Below are positions 43,726-50,910 of a DNA stretch of 64,000 bases, one piece after another. Made by a program: the position numbers and the translations under genes. The stretch's first letter is position 1. The number at the start of each line of letters is the position of its first letter. Source of the stretch: Betaproteobacteria bacterium (GTDB taxonomy: Bacteria; Pseudomonadota; Gammaproteobacteria; Burkholderiales; Rhodocyclaceae); the NCBI GenBank assembly GCA_028065725.1, contig JAPTVL010000055.1:62001-126000 (forward strand), in the 5' to 3' direction. The notes under the pieces are model-generated. The model did no database searches, had not been told where the DNA came from, and was given only the letters and a program-made list of their open reading frames with translations.

Positions 43726-44609
43726 CAGAAAGTCCGCTCGACGATGAAGTCGGCAAGTTCGTGCAGACGCAGGGCGGATGCACCGAAGGGCGCCAGCACG
43801 TCGTGCGCGTCCTGTCTCAATTTGCTTGCCATGGCTTTCGCTTCTCTCGCGCCGAGGATGTTGACATAGGTTGGTTTGTTCTGTGCTGCGTCCTTGCCGG
43901 CCGTCTTGCCCAGCGTGGCGGTGCTGGCTTCGGCATCGAGGATATCGTCGACCACCTGGAACAGCAGTCCGATCCGGTTGGCGTAGTGTCCCAGATGCTC
44001 CAGGGCATCCGGCGCCGCTTCGCCGCAATGGGCGCCGAGCAGTACCGCGGAACGGATCAGCGCGCCGGTTTTGTGGATGTGCATGAACTCGAGTTCGCCG
44101 ATGTCCAGTTGCTGGCCGACCGCGGCGAGGTCGATGGCCTGGCCGCCGGCCATCCCGCGCGATCCGGAGGCGCAGGCCAGCAGATGCAGCATGTCGAGCT
44201 GCCGCGCCGCCGCGATGCCGGGCAACCGGTTCGACAGCATCTGGAAGGCCAGGGTTTGCAGCGCATCGCCGACCAGCAGCGCAGTCGCTTCGTCATACTG
44301 GACATGGCAACTGGGCTTGCCGCGGCGCAAAGCGTCGTCGTCCATGCAGGGCAGGTCGTCGTGCACCAGGGAATAGGCATGGATCAGTTCGACGGCAATG
44401 GCGGGCGCATCGAGCACGCTGCGGTCGACATTGAAGATCGAGCCCGCGGCATGGCACAGCAGCGGGCGCACGCGCTTGCCGCCTCCCAGCACGGCATAGC
44501 GCATGGCCTCGTGGAGGTTTGCGGGCGCAAGCGTGGGGGCGGGCAGGGCGGCTTCCAGGGCCGATTCGGTGCGTTGCTGGATGCCGGACATCCAGGTCGA
44601 AAAATCCAT
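43725..44609 (-). CDS. ispA: IspA, farnesyl diphosphate synthase
   Basis: Short-chain trans-prenyltransferase making FPP. 294 aa. First Asp-rich motif [19 protein letters not shown] (DDxxxxD form), preceded by [10 protein letters not shown]; second motif [35 protein letters not shown] binds the diphosphate. Between xseB and dxs in the conserved xseB-ispA-dxs order. Confidence 0.96.
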   Translation of the reverse strand: MDFSTWMSGIQQRTESALEAALPAPTLAPANLHEAMRYAVLGGGKRVRPLLCHAAGSIFNVDRSVLDAPAIAVELIHAYSLVHDDLPCMDDDALRRGKPSCHVQYDEATALLVGDALQTLAFQMLSNRLPGIAAARQLDMLHLLACASGSRGMAGGQAIDLAAVGQQLDIGELEFMHIHKTGALIRSAVLLGAHCGEAAPDALEHLGHYANRIGLLFQVVDDILDAEASTATLGKTAGKDAAQNKPTYVNILGAREAKAMASKLRQDAHDVLAPFGASALRLHELADFIVERTF

Positions 44610-44616
44610 CAGTGGT

Positions 44617-44892
44617 TCAGCTTTCCTGTTTGCCGTCAGTCTCTGGATTGAAGTCGCGCAATCCGTTCGCGTCCAGGACGCGTATCTTTTGCTCCGCTGC
44701 GGTCAGCGTGTCCTGACACTGGCGCAACAGCGCCATGCCCCGCTTGTACGCGTCCAGCGCCTCCTGCAGCGGCATTTGACCGGCCTCCATCGCAGCGACA
44801 ATGGCCTCCAGTTCAGTGAGGGCGCTTTCAAACGACGGGGTCGAGGCGCTTGCTGAATCGGTGTGCGGAGCGGTGTTTGGGAGTATGGCCAT
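44617..44892 (-). CDS. xseB: XseB, exodeoxyribonuclease VII small subunit
   Basis: 91 aa. The core SFESALTELEAIVAAMEAGQ, MPLQEALDAYKRGMALLRQC and LTAAEQKIRVLD are the two-helix XseB fold. ATG 44892 (MAILPNTAPHTDS) gives a normal length; the longer ORF to 45078 extends into the divergent promoter region and is rejected. First gene of xseB-ispA-dxs. Confidence 0.93.
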   Translation of the reverse strand: MAILPNTAPHTDSASASTPSFESALTELEAIVAAMEAGQMPLQEALDAYKRGMALLRQCQDTLTAAEQKIRVLDANGLRDFNPETDGKQES

Positions 44893-45076
44893 GGATGAAG
44901 CCTTGGCCGAAAACGGTGACCAGCGGCGTGGAAAACCATAAAAATAGCCTAAGGTGCGCCCTCTGGTCAAATTGGCTACAATCACGCGGCCAGTTTTACA
45001 CCGCAGATCGTCTCTCCTGACGGTAGCTTCCGTCCGTTTCCGGTTTCCGGGTAAACCCTCTTGGAGGTTGGGAATC

Positions 45077-46177
45077 ATGTCCGAAGTTGGCTCGCGAGCG
45101 CTCCTCTCACCGGGGGCTTCGCAGTTTCCGGTTGCGTGGTATTTCGACGAAAAGCTTTTCGATCAGGAGAAAAAGCTGATCTTCGATGCCGGCCCGGGCT
45201 ATGTCGGCCACGAGTTGATGATTCCCGAAGTGCATGACTATCGTTCCGAGGAATGGAACGACCACGCGCGGATGCTGGTGCACCAGCCCGACGGCTGCTA
45301 CGAGATGTCCAACGTCTGCCGCCATCGCCAGGCCATCATGCTGCAGGGCGCCGGCAATGCGAAGAACATCGTCTGCCCGATCCATCGCTGGACCTACGAC
45401 AGCGGCGGCGAACTGATCGGCGCGCCGCATTTTCCGGCGAATCCCTGTCTCAACCTGGCCAAGCAGAAGCTGGAAAACTGGCAGGGACTGCTGTTCAAGG
45501 GACCGCGCTCGGCCAATGCCGACCTGGCCGGCATGAAAGTCGGCAGCGAGCTCAAGTTCGACGGCTACAAGCTCGACCACGTCGAACTGCACCAGTGCAA
45601 CTACAACTGGAAGACCTTCATCGAGGTGTATCTCGAGGACTATCACGTCGTGCCCTACCACCCGGGACTCGGCGGCTTCGTTACCTGCGACGACCTGAGC
45701 TGGCAGTTCGGCGACTGGTATTCGGTGCAGCGGGTCGGCGTCACCTCGCTGGCCAAGCCCGGCTCGGCCGCCTACCAGCGCTGGCACAAGGCGGTGCTCG
45801 ACTACTACAACGGCGAATTGCCGAGGCACGGCGCGATCTGGCTCACCTACTATCCGAACATCATGGTCGAGTGGTATCCGCATGTGCTGGTGGTATCGAC
45901 CCTGATTCCACAGGACGTGGACCGGACCCTGAACGTGGTCGAGTTCTACTATCCCGAGGACATCGCTCTGTTCGAGCCGGAATTCATCAAGGCCGAGCAG
46001 GCCGCCTACATGGAGACGGCGATCGAGGACGACGATATCGGCGAGCGCATGGACCGCGGTCGCCGCGCGCTGCTCAAGCAGGGCCGCAGCGAAGTCGGCC
46101 CCTACCAGTCGCCGATGGAAGACGGCATGCAGCACTTCCATGAGTTCTATCGGCGCATCATGGCCGGTTGCATCTGA
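45077..46177 (+). CDS. Rieske-type aromatic-ring-hydroxylating oxygenase, alpha subunit-like
   Basis: 366 aa. Rieske [2Fe-2S] ligands C81-x-H83 and C100-x2-H103 (NVCRHRQAIM ... IVCPIHRWTY). The mononuclear iron site is in the Asn/Glu/Asp-His-x4-His region (NWKTFIEVYLEDYHVVPYHP: H190, H195). ATG 45077 is chosen over an ORF from 44954 because TTGGAGG lies upstream and the longer start sits in the promoter region. There is no reductase or ferredoxin gene beside it. Related housekeeping-associated Rieske proteins occur in betaproteobacteria next to xseB; substrate unknown. Confidence 0.88.
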   Translation: MSEVGSRALLSPGASQFPVAWYFDEKLFDQEKKLIFDAGPGYVGHELMIPEVHDYRSEEWNDHARMLVHQPDGCYEMSNVCRHRQAIMLQGAGNAKNIVCPIHRWTYDSGGELIGAPHFPANPCLNLAKQKLENWQGLLFKGPRSANADLAGMKVGSELKFDGYKLDHVELHQCNYNWKTFIEVYLEDYHVVPYHPGLGGFVTCDDLSWQFGDWYSVQRVGVTSLAKPGSAAYQRWHKAVLDYYNGELPRHGAIWLTYYPNIMVEWYPHVLVVSTLIPQDVDRTLNVVEFYYPEDIALFEPEFIKAEQAAYMETAIEDDDIGERMDRGRRALLKQGRSEVGPYQSPMEDGMQHFHEFYRRIMAGCI

Positions 46178-46229
46178 TCGAGGAAAGCCGACGCAGACGC
46201 CGGCAAGCGCTGGCACCCGTTCCATTCGT

Positions 46230-47093
46230 ATGCAATCTCTCTGGATGATCGCGGCCAGCCTGCTGTTCGCCGGCATGGGCGTCTGCGTCAAGCTCGGCGC
46301 GGCGCAGTTCGCGGCCGCTGAACTGGTGTTCTGGCGCGGCTTCATCGCCACCCTGATCATCGGTTCCTTCATCCTGCTGCGCCGGCTGCCGCTGGCCACG
46401 CCGCATGCGCGGACCCACGTGGTGCGCGGCTTGTCTGGATTCGTCTCGCTGGTGATGTACTTCTACGCAATCAGCATGATTCCGCTGGCGGCCGCGGTGA
46501 CGCTGAACTACACGTCGCCGCTGTTCCTGGTGCTGCTGCTGATGCTCTGGCTCAGGGAGCCGGTGCGCCGCGGGTTTTATGGAATCCTTGGCGCGGGCTT
46601 CGTCGGCGTGATCCTGCTGCTGCAGCCGACGCTGGCGCGCGACCAGTGGCTGGGTGCCGTGTTCGGCCTCGGCTCCGGAATCATTTCCAGCATCGCCTAT
46701 TTCAACGTGCGGCGTTTGGGTGAACTGGGCGAGCCGGAGTGGCGCACGGTGTTCTACTTTTCCGCGATGTCGGCGCTCGGCGGCCTGCCCTGGCTGCTGC
46801 TGGTCAATCCCTTCCATGCCATCGACCTGCGCGGCTGGCTGCTGCTGCTCGGCGTCGGCGGCTTCGGCGCGCTGGCGCAGCTGTGCATGACGGCTGCCTA
46901 CAAGCGCGGCAAGACCCTGGTCTCGGCCAGCCTCGCCTACAGCACCGTGGTGTTTTCCAGCACCTTCGGCATGCTGCTGTGGGATGAAAGTCTGCCCTGG
47001 TCGGGCTGGCTGGGAGTGGCCCTGATCATTGCCAGCGGCGTGCTGGCCACGGCGCTGTCGCGGCGCACCGACACCGCGGCTGTCACCGACTGA
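46230..47093 (+). CDS. EamA/DMT-family transporter
   Basis: 287-aa drug/metabolite-type permease with ten hydrophobic helices in two EamA repeats (first: WMIAASLLFAGMGVCVKLGA ... YTSPLFLVLLLMLWLREPV; second: GLGSGIISSIAYFNVRRLGE ... FSSTFGMLLWDESLPWSG). ATG 46230 begins QSLWMIAAS; the ORF start at 46140 overlaps the Rieske gene and is rejected. It probably exports or imports a small metabolite; no substrate clue. Confidence 0.88.
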   Translation: MQSLWMIAASLLFAGMGVCVKLGAAQFAAAELVFWRGFIATLIIGSFILLRRLPLATPHARTHVVRGLSGFVSLVMYFYAISMIPLAAAVTLNYTSPLFLVLLLMLWLREPVRRGFYGILGAGFVGVILLLQPTLARDQWLGAVFGLGSGIISSIAYFNVRRLGELGEPEWRTVFYFSAMSALGGLPWLLLVNPFHAIDLRGWLLLLGVGGFGALAQLCMTAAYKRGKTLVSASLAYSTVVFSSTFGMLLWDESLPWSGWLGVALIIASGVLATALSRRTDTAAVTD

Positions 47094-47103
47094 AAGACAG
47101 GCG

Positions 47104-47271
47104 TCAGCCGGTGATCTTGCGCCTGACGGCGCGGGTCACCATGCGCAGGCGCTGGGCCAGCGGAAAGCGCCTGAAATTGATCTTGACGGCGCCGGTGGTG
47201 AAGGCAGTGCGCTTCGAGTAGTCCATCACCAGGTCGACGATCATCCCGCAAGGCCAACGCCAGCGGGACAT
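47104..47271 (-). CDS. Possible 55-aa small protein or gene fragment
   Basis: A minus-strand ORF, ATG 47271 to TGA 47104, reading MSRWRWPCGMIVDLVMDYSK, then RTAFTTGAVKINF and a basic C-terminus RRFPLAQRLRMVTRAVRRKI-TG. Highly basic with amphipathic helical character. It lies head-on between the EamA gene and the next plus-strand gene and has no clear RBS. Could be a small DNA/RNA- or membrane-binding protein, or the tail of a degraded gene. Confidence 0.35.
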   Translation of the reverse strand: MSRWRWPCGMIVDLVMDYSKRTAFTTGAVKINFRRFPLAQRLRMVTRAVRRKITG

Positions 47272-47321
47272 GGCCAATCGCCATGGAACCGGCTAAGCTG
47301 TTTCTCTCAAAGGAGTGCTTG

Positions 47322-48005
47322 ATGCATATTCGACGTTTGCTGCTACTGGGCCTGGTGCTGGCCCAGCCATGGGGCTCGGCGCAAGCCGCCGAGCCGGTGC
47401 CGCCCCTTACGCTGGACGAGGCTCGCATCCAGCGCAGCAAGGCCAGGACCATGAAGGACGAGGCGGAAAAGACCTTTGCGCAGGACAAGGCCGCCTGCAG
47501 CGCCAAGGCGATCGCCATCGGTTGCCTGAGTTCGGCCAGGGAACGGCGCGCCGCAGCGCTGCAACAGGCCGATGCCCTCGATCGCGCGGGGCGCAACCGC
47601 GAACGCGAAGTGCGCCGGGCCGAGCTCGAGGCCAAGGCCGCCAAGCGCGCGGCCGAGGCGGCCCGGCAACAGGAGGATGTCGCGCAATTCCGCGAGAAGC
47701 AGGCCCAGCGGGCCGCCGAGCGCGAGCGCCTGAAGGCCGAGCATGCGAGCCAGCTTGAAGCCCGTCGCAGCAAGGCGGCCGCGGAGCGCGAAGCCAGGCA
47801 GCGCAGGCAGGAAGAAATTCGCCAGGAAGACGCCAGGCGCGCGGCGGAGGCGCCGGCGAACGCCAAAAAGCGCGCCGAACGCGAGCGAGCGCATGCCGAG
47901 AAGGTCAGGAAAATCGACGAAAGGGCGCGGCAATATGCCGATCTCCTGAAGCGCCGCGAGGCCGAACAGGCGGCAAGGCGATCGGCCGCAGCAGCAGCCA
48001 GGTGA
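47322..48005 (+). CDS. Secreted or periplasmic coiled-coil protein, Ala/Arg/Glu-rich
   Basis: 227 aa with a signal peptide (RRLLLLGLVLAQPWGSAQA) cleaved near AQA-AEP. From about residue 50 the protein is one long charged coiled coil (EREVRRAELEAKAAKRAAEA; REKQAQRAAERERLKAEHAS). A Cys pair at CSAKAIAIGCLSSARERR may form a disulfide. ATG 47322 follows AAGGAG. No family recognised; low-complexity coiled coils give misleading similarity scores. Ends 16 bases before the LysR gene. Confidence 0.72.
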   Translation: MHIRRLLLLGLVLAQPWGSAQAAEPVPPLTLDEARIQRSKARTMKDEAEKTFAQDKAACSAKAIAIGCLSSARERRAAALQQADALDRAGRNREREVRRAELEAKAAKRAAEAARQQEDVAQFREKQAQRAAERERLKAEHASQLEARRSKAAAEREARQRRQEEIRQEDARRAAEAPANAKKRAERERAHAEKVRKIDERARQYADLLKRREAEQAARRSAAAAAR

Positions 48006-48021
48006 AGACGGGCCGCGGCGC

Positions 48022-48924
48022 ATGATCTCGCGCAAATACCTCTACCTGATTGCCCTGGCGCGCGAGAAGCATTTCGGCCGCGCCGCCGCGGCTTGCCACG
48101 TTTCGCCGTCCACCCTCTCGGCGGCGATCCGCGACCTCGAAACCGAACTCGGCGTCGCTGTGGTCGAGCGCGGCAAGCAGTTCGCCGGGCTGACGCCGGA
48201 GGGGCGCAGCGTGGTCGAGTATGCCCAGCGCATGGCCGCCAGCGCCGAAGGCCTCAAGCAGGAACTGGCGACGCTGCGCGACGGCCTCACCGGCCGCCTG
48301 CGCCTGGGCGTGATCCCCACCGCCCTGACCGTGGTCGCGGCGCTGACCGCGTCGTTTGCGCGGCGCCATGCGCATGTCACGGCCGAGGTGCTGTCGCTGG
48401 CCACCGACGAAATCCTGGCGCGCCTGCGCCGTTTCGAGCTCGATGCCGGCATCGTCTATGTCGAATCGGCGCAAGTCGCCGGCTTCGACGTCGTGCCCAT
48501 CTGGCGCGAGCGCCATGTGCTGCTGACCGGCGCCAACGGCCGCTTTGCCGGGCGCGAGTCGGTGCGCTGGGCCGAGGCGGCGACGGTGCCGCTGTGTCTG
48601 CTGACGCCGGACATGCAGAACCGCAAGACCATCGATGCCGTCTTCGCAGGAGTCGGCGCTGGCGTGGCGCCGATGCTGGAAACCAATTCCATCGTCAGCA
48701 TCCTCGCCCACGTCGGTTCCGGCCACTGGTCGTCGATCGTGCCGCGCAGCGTGCTGGAACAGGTCGGCACGCCGCCCGGGGTGATCGCCATCGAGCTGGT
48801 CGAACCATCCGTCGATTGGGCCACGGGCCTGGTCACCCTGGCACGCGAACCGCAGCCGCCGATGGTGGCCTCCTTGGTCGCCGAAGCGCGGGCCCTGGCC
48901 GAGACCTTCGACAAAACCGCATAG
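48022..48924 (+). CDS. LysR-family regulator, probably of formate dehydrogenase
   Basis: 300 aa. The N-terminal winged helix is LIALAREKHFGRAAAACHVS with SPSTLSAAIRDLETELGVAV; a periplasmic-binding-type effector domain follows from residue 92 (GRLRLGVIPTALTVVAALTA). It is 52 bases upstream of and in the same direction as fdsG. LysR genes at this place before fds operons suggest control by formate or a related signal (inference). Contains an exact dispersed-motif copy at 48651. Confidence 0.9.
   Translation: MISRKYLYLIALAREKHFGRAAAACHVSPSTLSAAIRDLETELGVAVVERGKQFAGLTPEGRSVVEYAQRMAASAEGLKQELATLRDGLTGRLRLGVIPTALTVVAALTASFARRHAHVTAEVLSLATDEILARLRRFELDAGIVYVESAQVAGFDVVPIWRERHVLLTGANGRFAGRESVRWAEAATVPLCLLTPDMQNRKTIDAVFAGVGAGVAPMLETNSIVSILAHVGSGHWSSIVPRSVLEQVGTPPGVIAIELVEPSVDWATGLVTLAREPQPPMVASLVAEARALAETFDKTA
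48651..48664 (+). repeat. Dispersed motif copy 5 (in LysR gene)
   Basis: Exact AGTCGGCGCTGGCG, but without the usual downstream ACGG. Read as V-G-A-G in FAGVGAGVAPM. Confidence 0.5.
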
Positions 48925-48976
48925 GCCTTCGCTTTTTCCCGCTTTCGCTTTCGCCGCGGGCGGGGTACAAAGCGGC

Positions 48977-49420
48977 ATGGAAAACCTTGCCATCGTCGCC
49001 CGCATCATCGAGCGGCAGCGCGAACTGCCCGGTGCGTTGCTGCCGATCCTGCACGAGATCCAGGACGCGCTGGGCCACATCCCGCCCGAGGCCGTGCCGC
49101 CGATCGCGACGGCGCTGAACCTGTCGCGCGCCGAAGTCCATGGCGTGATCAGCTATTACGCCCACTTCCGCCAGACGCCGCCGGGCCGCCACGTGATCCG
49201 CGTCTGCTGCGCCGAGGCCTGCCAGGCGGTCGGCGGCGAAGCCTTGGCCGAGCATGCGCGCTCGCGCCTGGCCGGCAGCGAGGTGACGCTGGAACCCGTG
49301 TATTGCCTGGGGCTTTGCGCCTGCGGTCCCTCCGTGCAGGTGGATGAGACGACGCTGCACGCGCAGGTCACGCCCGAAAAATTCGATGCGCTGATCGCCG
49401 CCCTGGAGGCCGCGTCATGA
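48977..49420 (+). CDS. fdsG: Formate dehydrogenase gamma subunit (NuoE-like)
   Basis: 147-aa [2Fe-2S] subunit of cytosolic NAD-dependent formate dehydrogenase, homologous to NuoE. Cluster ligands are in RVCCAEACQAVGGEA (C-x4-C) and VYCLGLCACGPSVQ (C-x3-C). N-terminal helices include ELPGALLPILHEIQDALGHI. ATGA overlap with fdsB, first gene of the operon. Confidence 0.95.
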   Translation: MENLAIVARIIERQRELPGALLPILHEIQDALGHIPPEAVPPIATALNLSRAEVHGVISYYAHFRQTPPGRHVIRVCCAEACQAVGGEALAEHARSRLAGSEVTLEPVYCLGLCACGPSVQVDETTLHAQVTPEKFDALIAALEAAS

Positions 49421-50910
49421 GGACCACGATCTACGTCCCGGGCGATGCGGTGGCGCTGGCCTTGGGCGCGGACGCTGTGGCCGCCGCGATCGCGCGGGAA
49501 GCGGCGCAGCGCGGCATCGCCATCCGGATGGTGCGCAACGGCTCGCGCGGCATGGTCTGGCTCGAACCCCTGGTCGAGGTCGCCACCCCGCGTGGGCGCA
49601 TCGCCTACGGGCCGGTTGCCGCGGTCGACGTGCGCGGACTGTTCGCCGCGGATTTTCTGACCGGCGGCGCCCATGCGCTGTGCCTCGGGCCGACCGAAGA
49701 AATCCCCTGGCTTGCGCGACAGCAGCGCCTGGTCTGCCGCCGCATCGGCGTGGTCGATCCGCGCTCGCTGGCCGACTATGTCGCGCGCGGCGGCGGCGCG
49801 GGCCTGCGCCGGGCGCGGGCCATGGCGCCGGCCGGGATTGTGCGCACGGTGACCGACTCGGGCCTGCGCGGCCGCGGCGGCGCCGCCTTTCCGGCCGGCA
49901 TCAAGTGGCAGACCGTGCTGGCGACGCCGGCGGCGCAGAAGTACATCGTCTGCAACGCCGACGAAGGCGACTCCGGCACCTTTTCCGATCGCATGCTGAT
50001 GGAAGGCGATCCCTTCTGCCTGCTCGAAGGCATGGCCATCGCCGGGCTCGTGGTCGGCGCCACGCAGGGCTACATCTACGTCCGCTCCGAATATCCGCAT
50101 GCGGTCGCGGCGCTCGACGCCGCGCTGAAGGAAGCCGGCGACTTTCTCGGCGATTTCAAAATCGAAGTACGCAAGGGCGCCGGCTCCTACGTCTGCGGCG
50201 AGGAAACCGCGCTGCTGGAAAGCCTCGAAGGCCGGCGCGGCATCGTGCGCGCCAAGCCGCCGCTGCCGGCGGTCACGGGCCTGTTCGGCCAGCCGACGGT
50301 GATCAACAACGTGATCACTTTCGCCAGCGTGCCCGACATCCTGGCCCAGGGCGCCGCCGCCTACCGCGAACTCGGTGTCGGCCGTTCGCGTGGCACGCTG
50401 CCCTTCCAGCTGGCCGGCAACATCAGGTATGGCGGCCTGGTCGAAGTGCCCTTCGGCCTCAGCTTGCGCGAACTGCTTTACGACTTCGGCGGCGGCTCGC
50501 GCTCGGGCCGGCCGTTGCGCGCGGTGCAGGTCGGCGGGCCGCTGGGCGCCTACCTGCCGGAGTCGCAATTCGACACCGTGCTCGACTATGAAGCCTTTAC
50601 CGCGATCGGCGCCGGGCTCGGCCACGGCGGTATCGTCGCCTTCGACGATACGGTGGACCTGGCGAAGCAGGCGCGCTATGCGATGAAGTTCTGCGCCATC
50701 GAATCCTGCGGCAAATGCACGCCCTGCCGCATCGGCTCGACGCGCGGCGTCGAAGTCATCGACCGCATCCGCGCCGGCGACGCCACGCAGATCGCGCTGC
50801 TGGAAGAACTGTGCGAGACCATGACTCACGGCTCGCTGTGCGCCATGGGCAGCATGACGCCGATTTCGGTGCTGTCGGCCTTGCGCCACTTCGCGGAGGA
50901 TTTTCAATGA
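49417..50910 (+). CDS. fdsB: Formate dehydrogenase beta subunit (NuoF-like)
   Basis: 497-aa FMN- and NAD-binding subunit. An N-terminal thioredoxin-like [2Fe-2S]-type domain is fused to a NuoF core. FMN/NAD motifs: GLRGRGGAAFPAGIKWQTVL, VCNADEGDSGTFSDRMLMEG and GAGSYVCGEETALLESLEG. The [4Fe-4S] site is ESCGKCTPCRIGSTRGVEVI. Passes electrons from the Mo subunit to NAD+. The fdsA ATG overlaps its 3' end (ATGA). Confidence 0.96.
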   Translation: MRTTIYVPGDAVALALGADAVAAAIAREAAQRGIAIRMVRNGSRGMVWLEPLVEVATPRGRIAYGPVAAVDVRGLFAADFLTGGAHALCLGPTEEIPWLARQQRLVCRRIGVVDPRSLADYVARGGGAGLRRARAMAPAGIVRTVTDSGLRGRGGAAFPAGIKWQTVLATPAAQKYIVCNADEGDSGTFSDRMLMEGDPFCLLEGMAIAGLVVGATQGYIYVRSEYPHAVAALDAALKEAGDFLGDFKIEVRKGAGSYVCGEETALLESLEGRRGIVRAKPPLPAVTGLFGQPTVINNVITFASVPDILAQGAAAYRELGVGRSRGTLPFQLAGNIRYGGLVEVPFGLSLRELLYDFGGGSRSGRPLRAVQVGGPLGAYLPESQFDTVLDYEAFTAIGAGLGHGGIVAFDDTVDLAKQARYAMKFCAIESCGKCTPCRIGSTRGVEVIDRIRAGDATQIALLEELCETMTHGSLCAMGSMTPISVLSALRHFAEDFQ

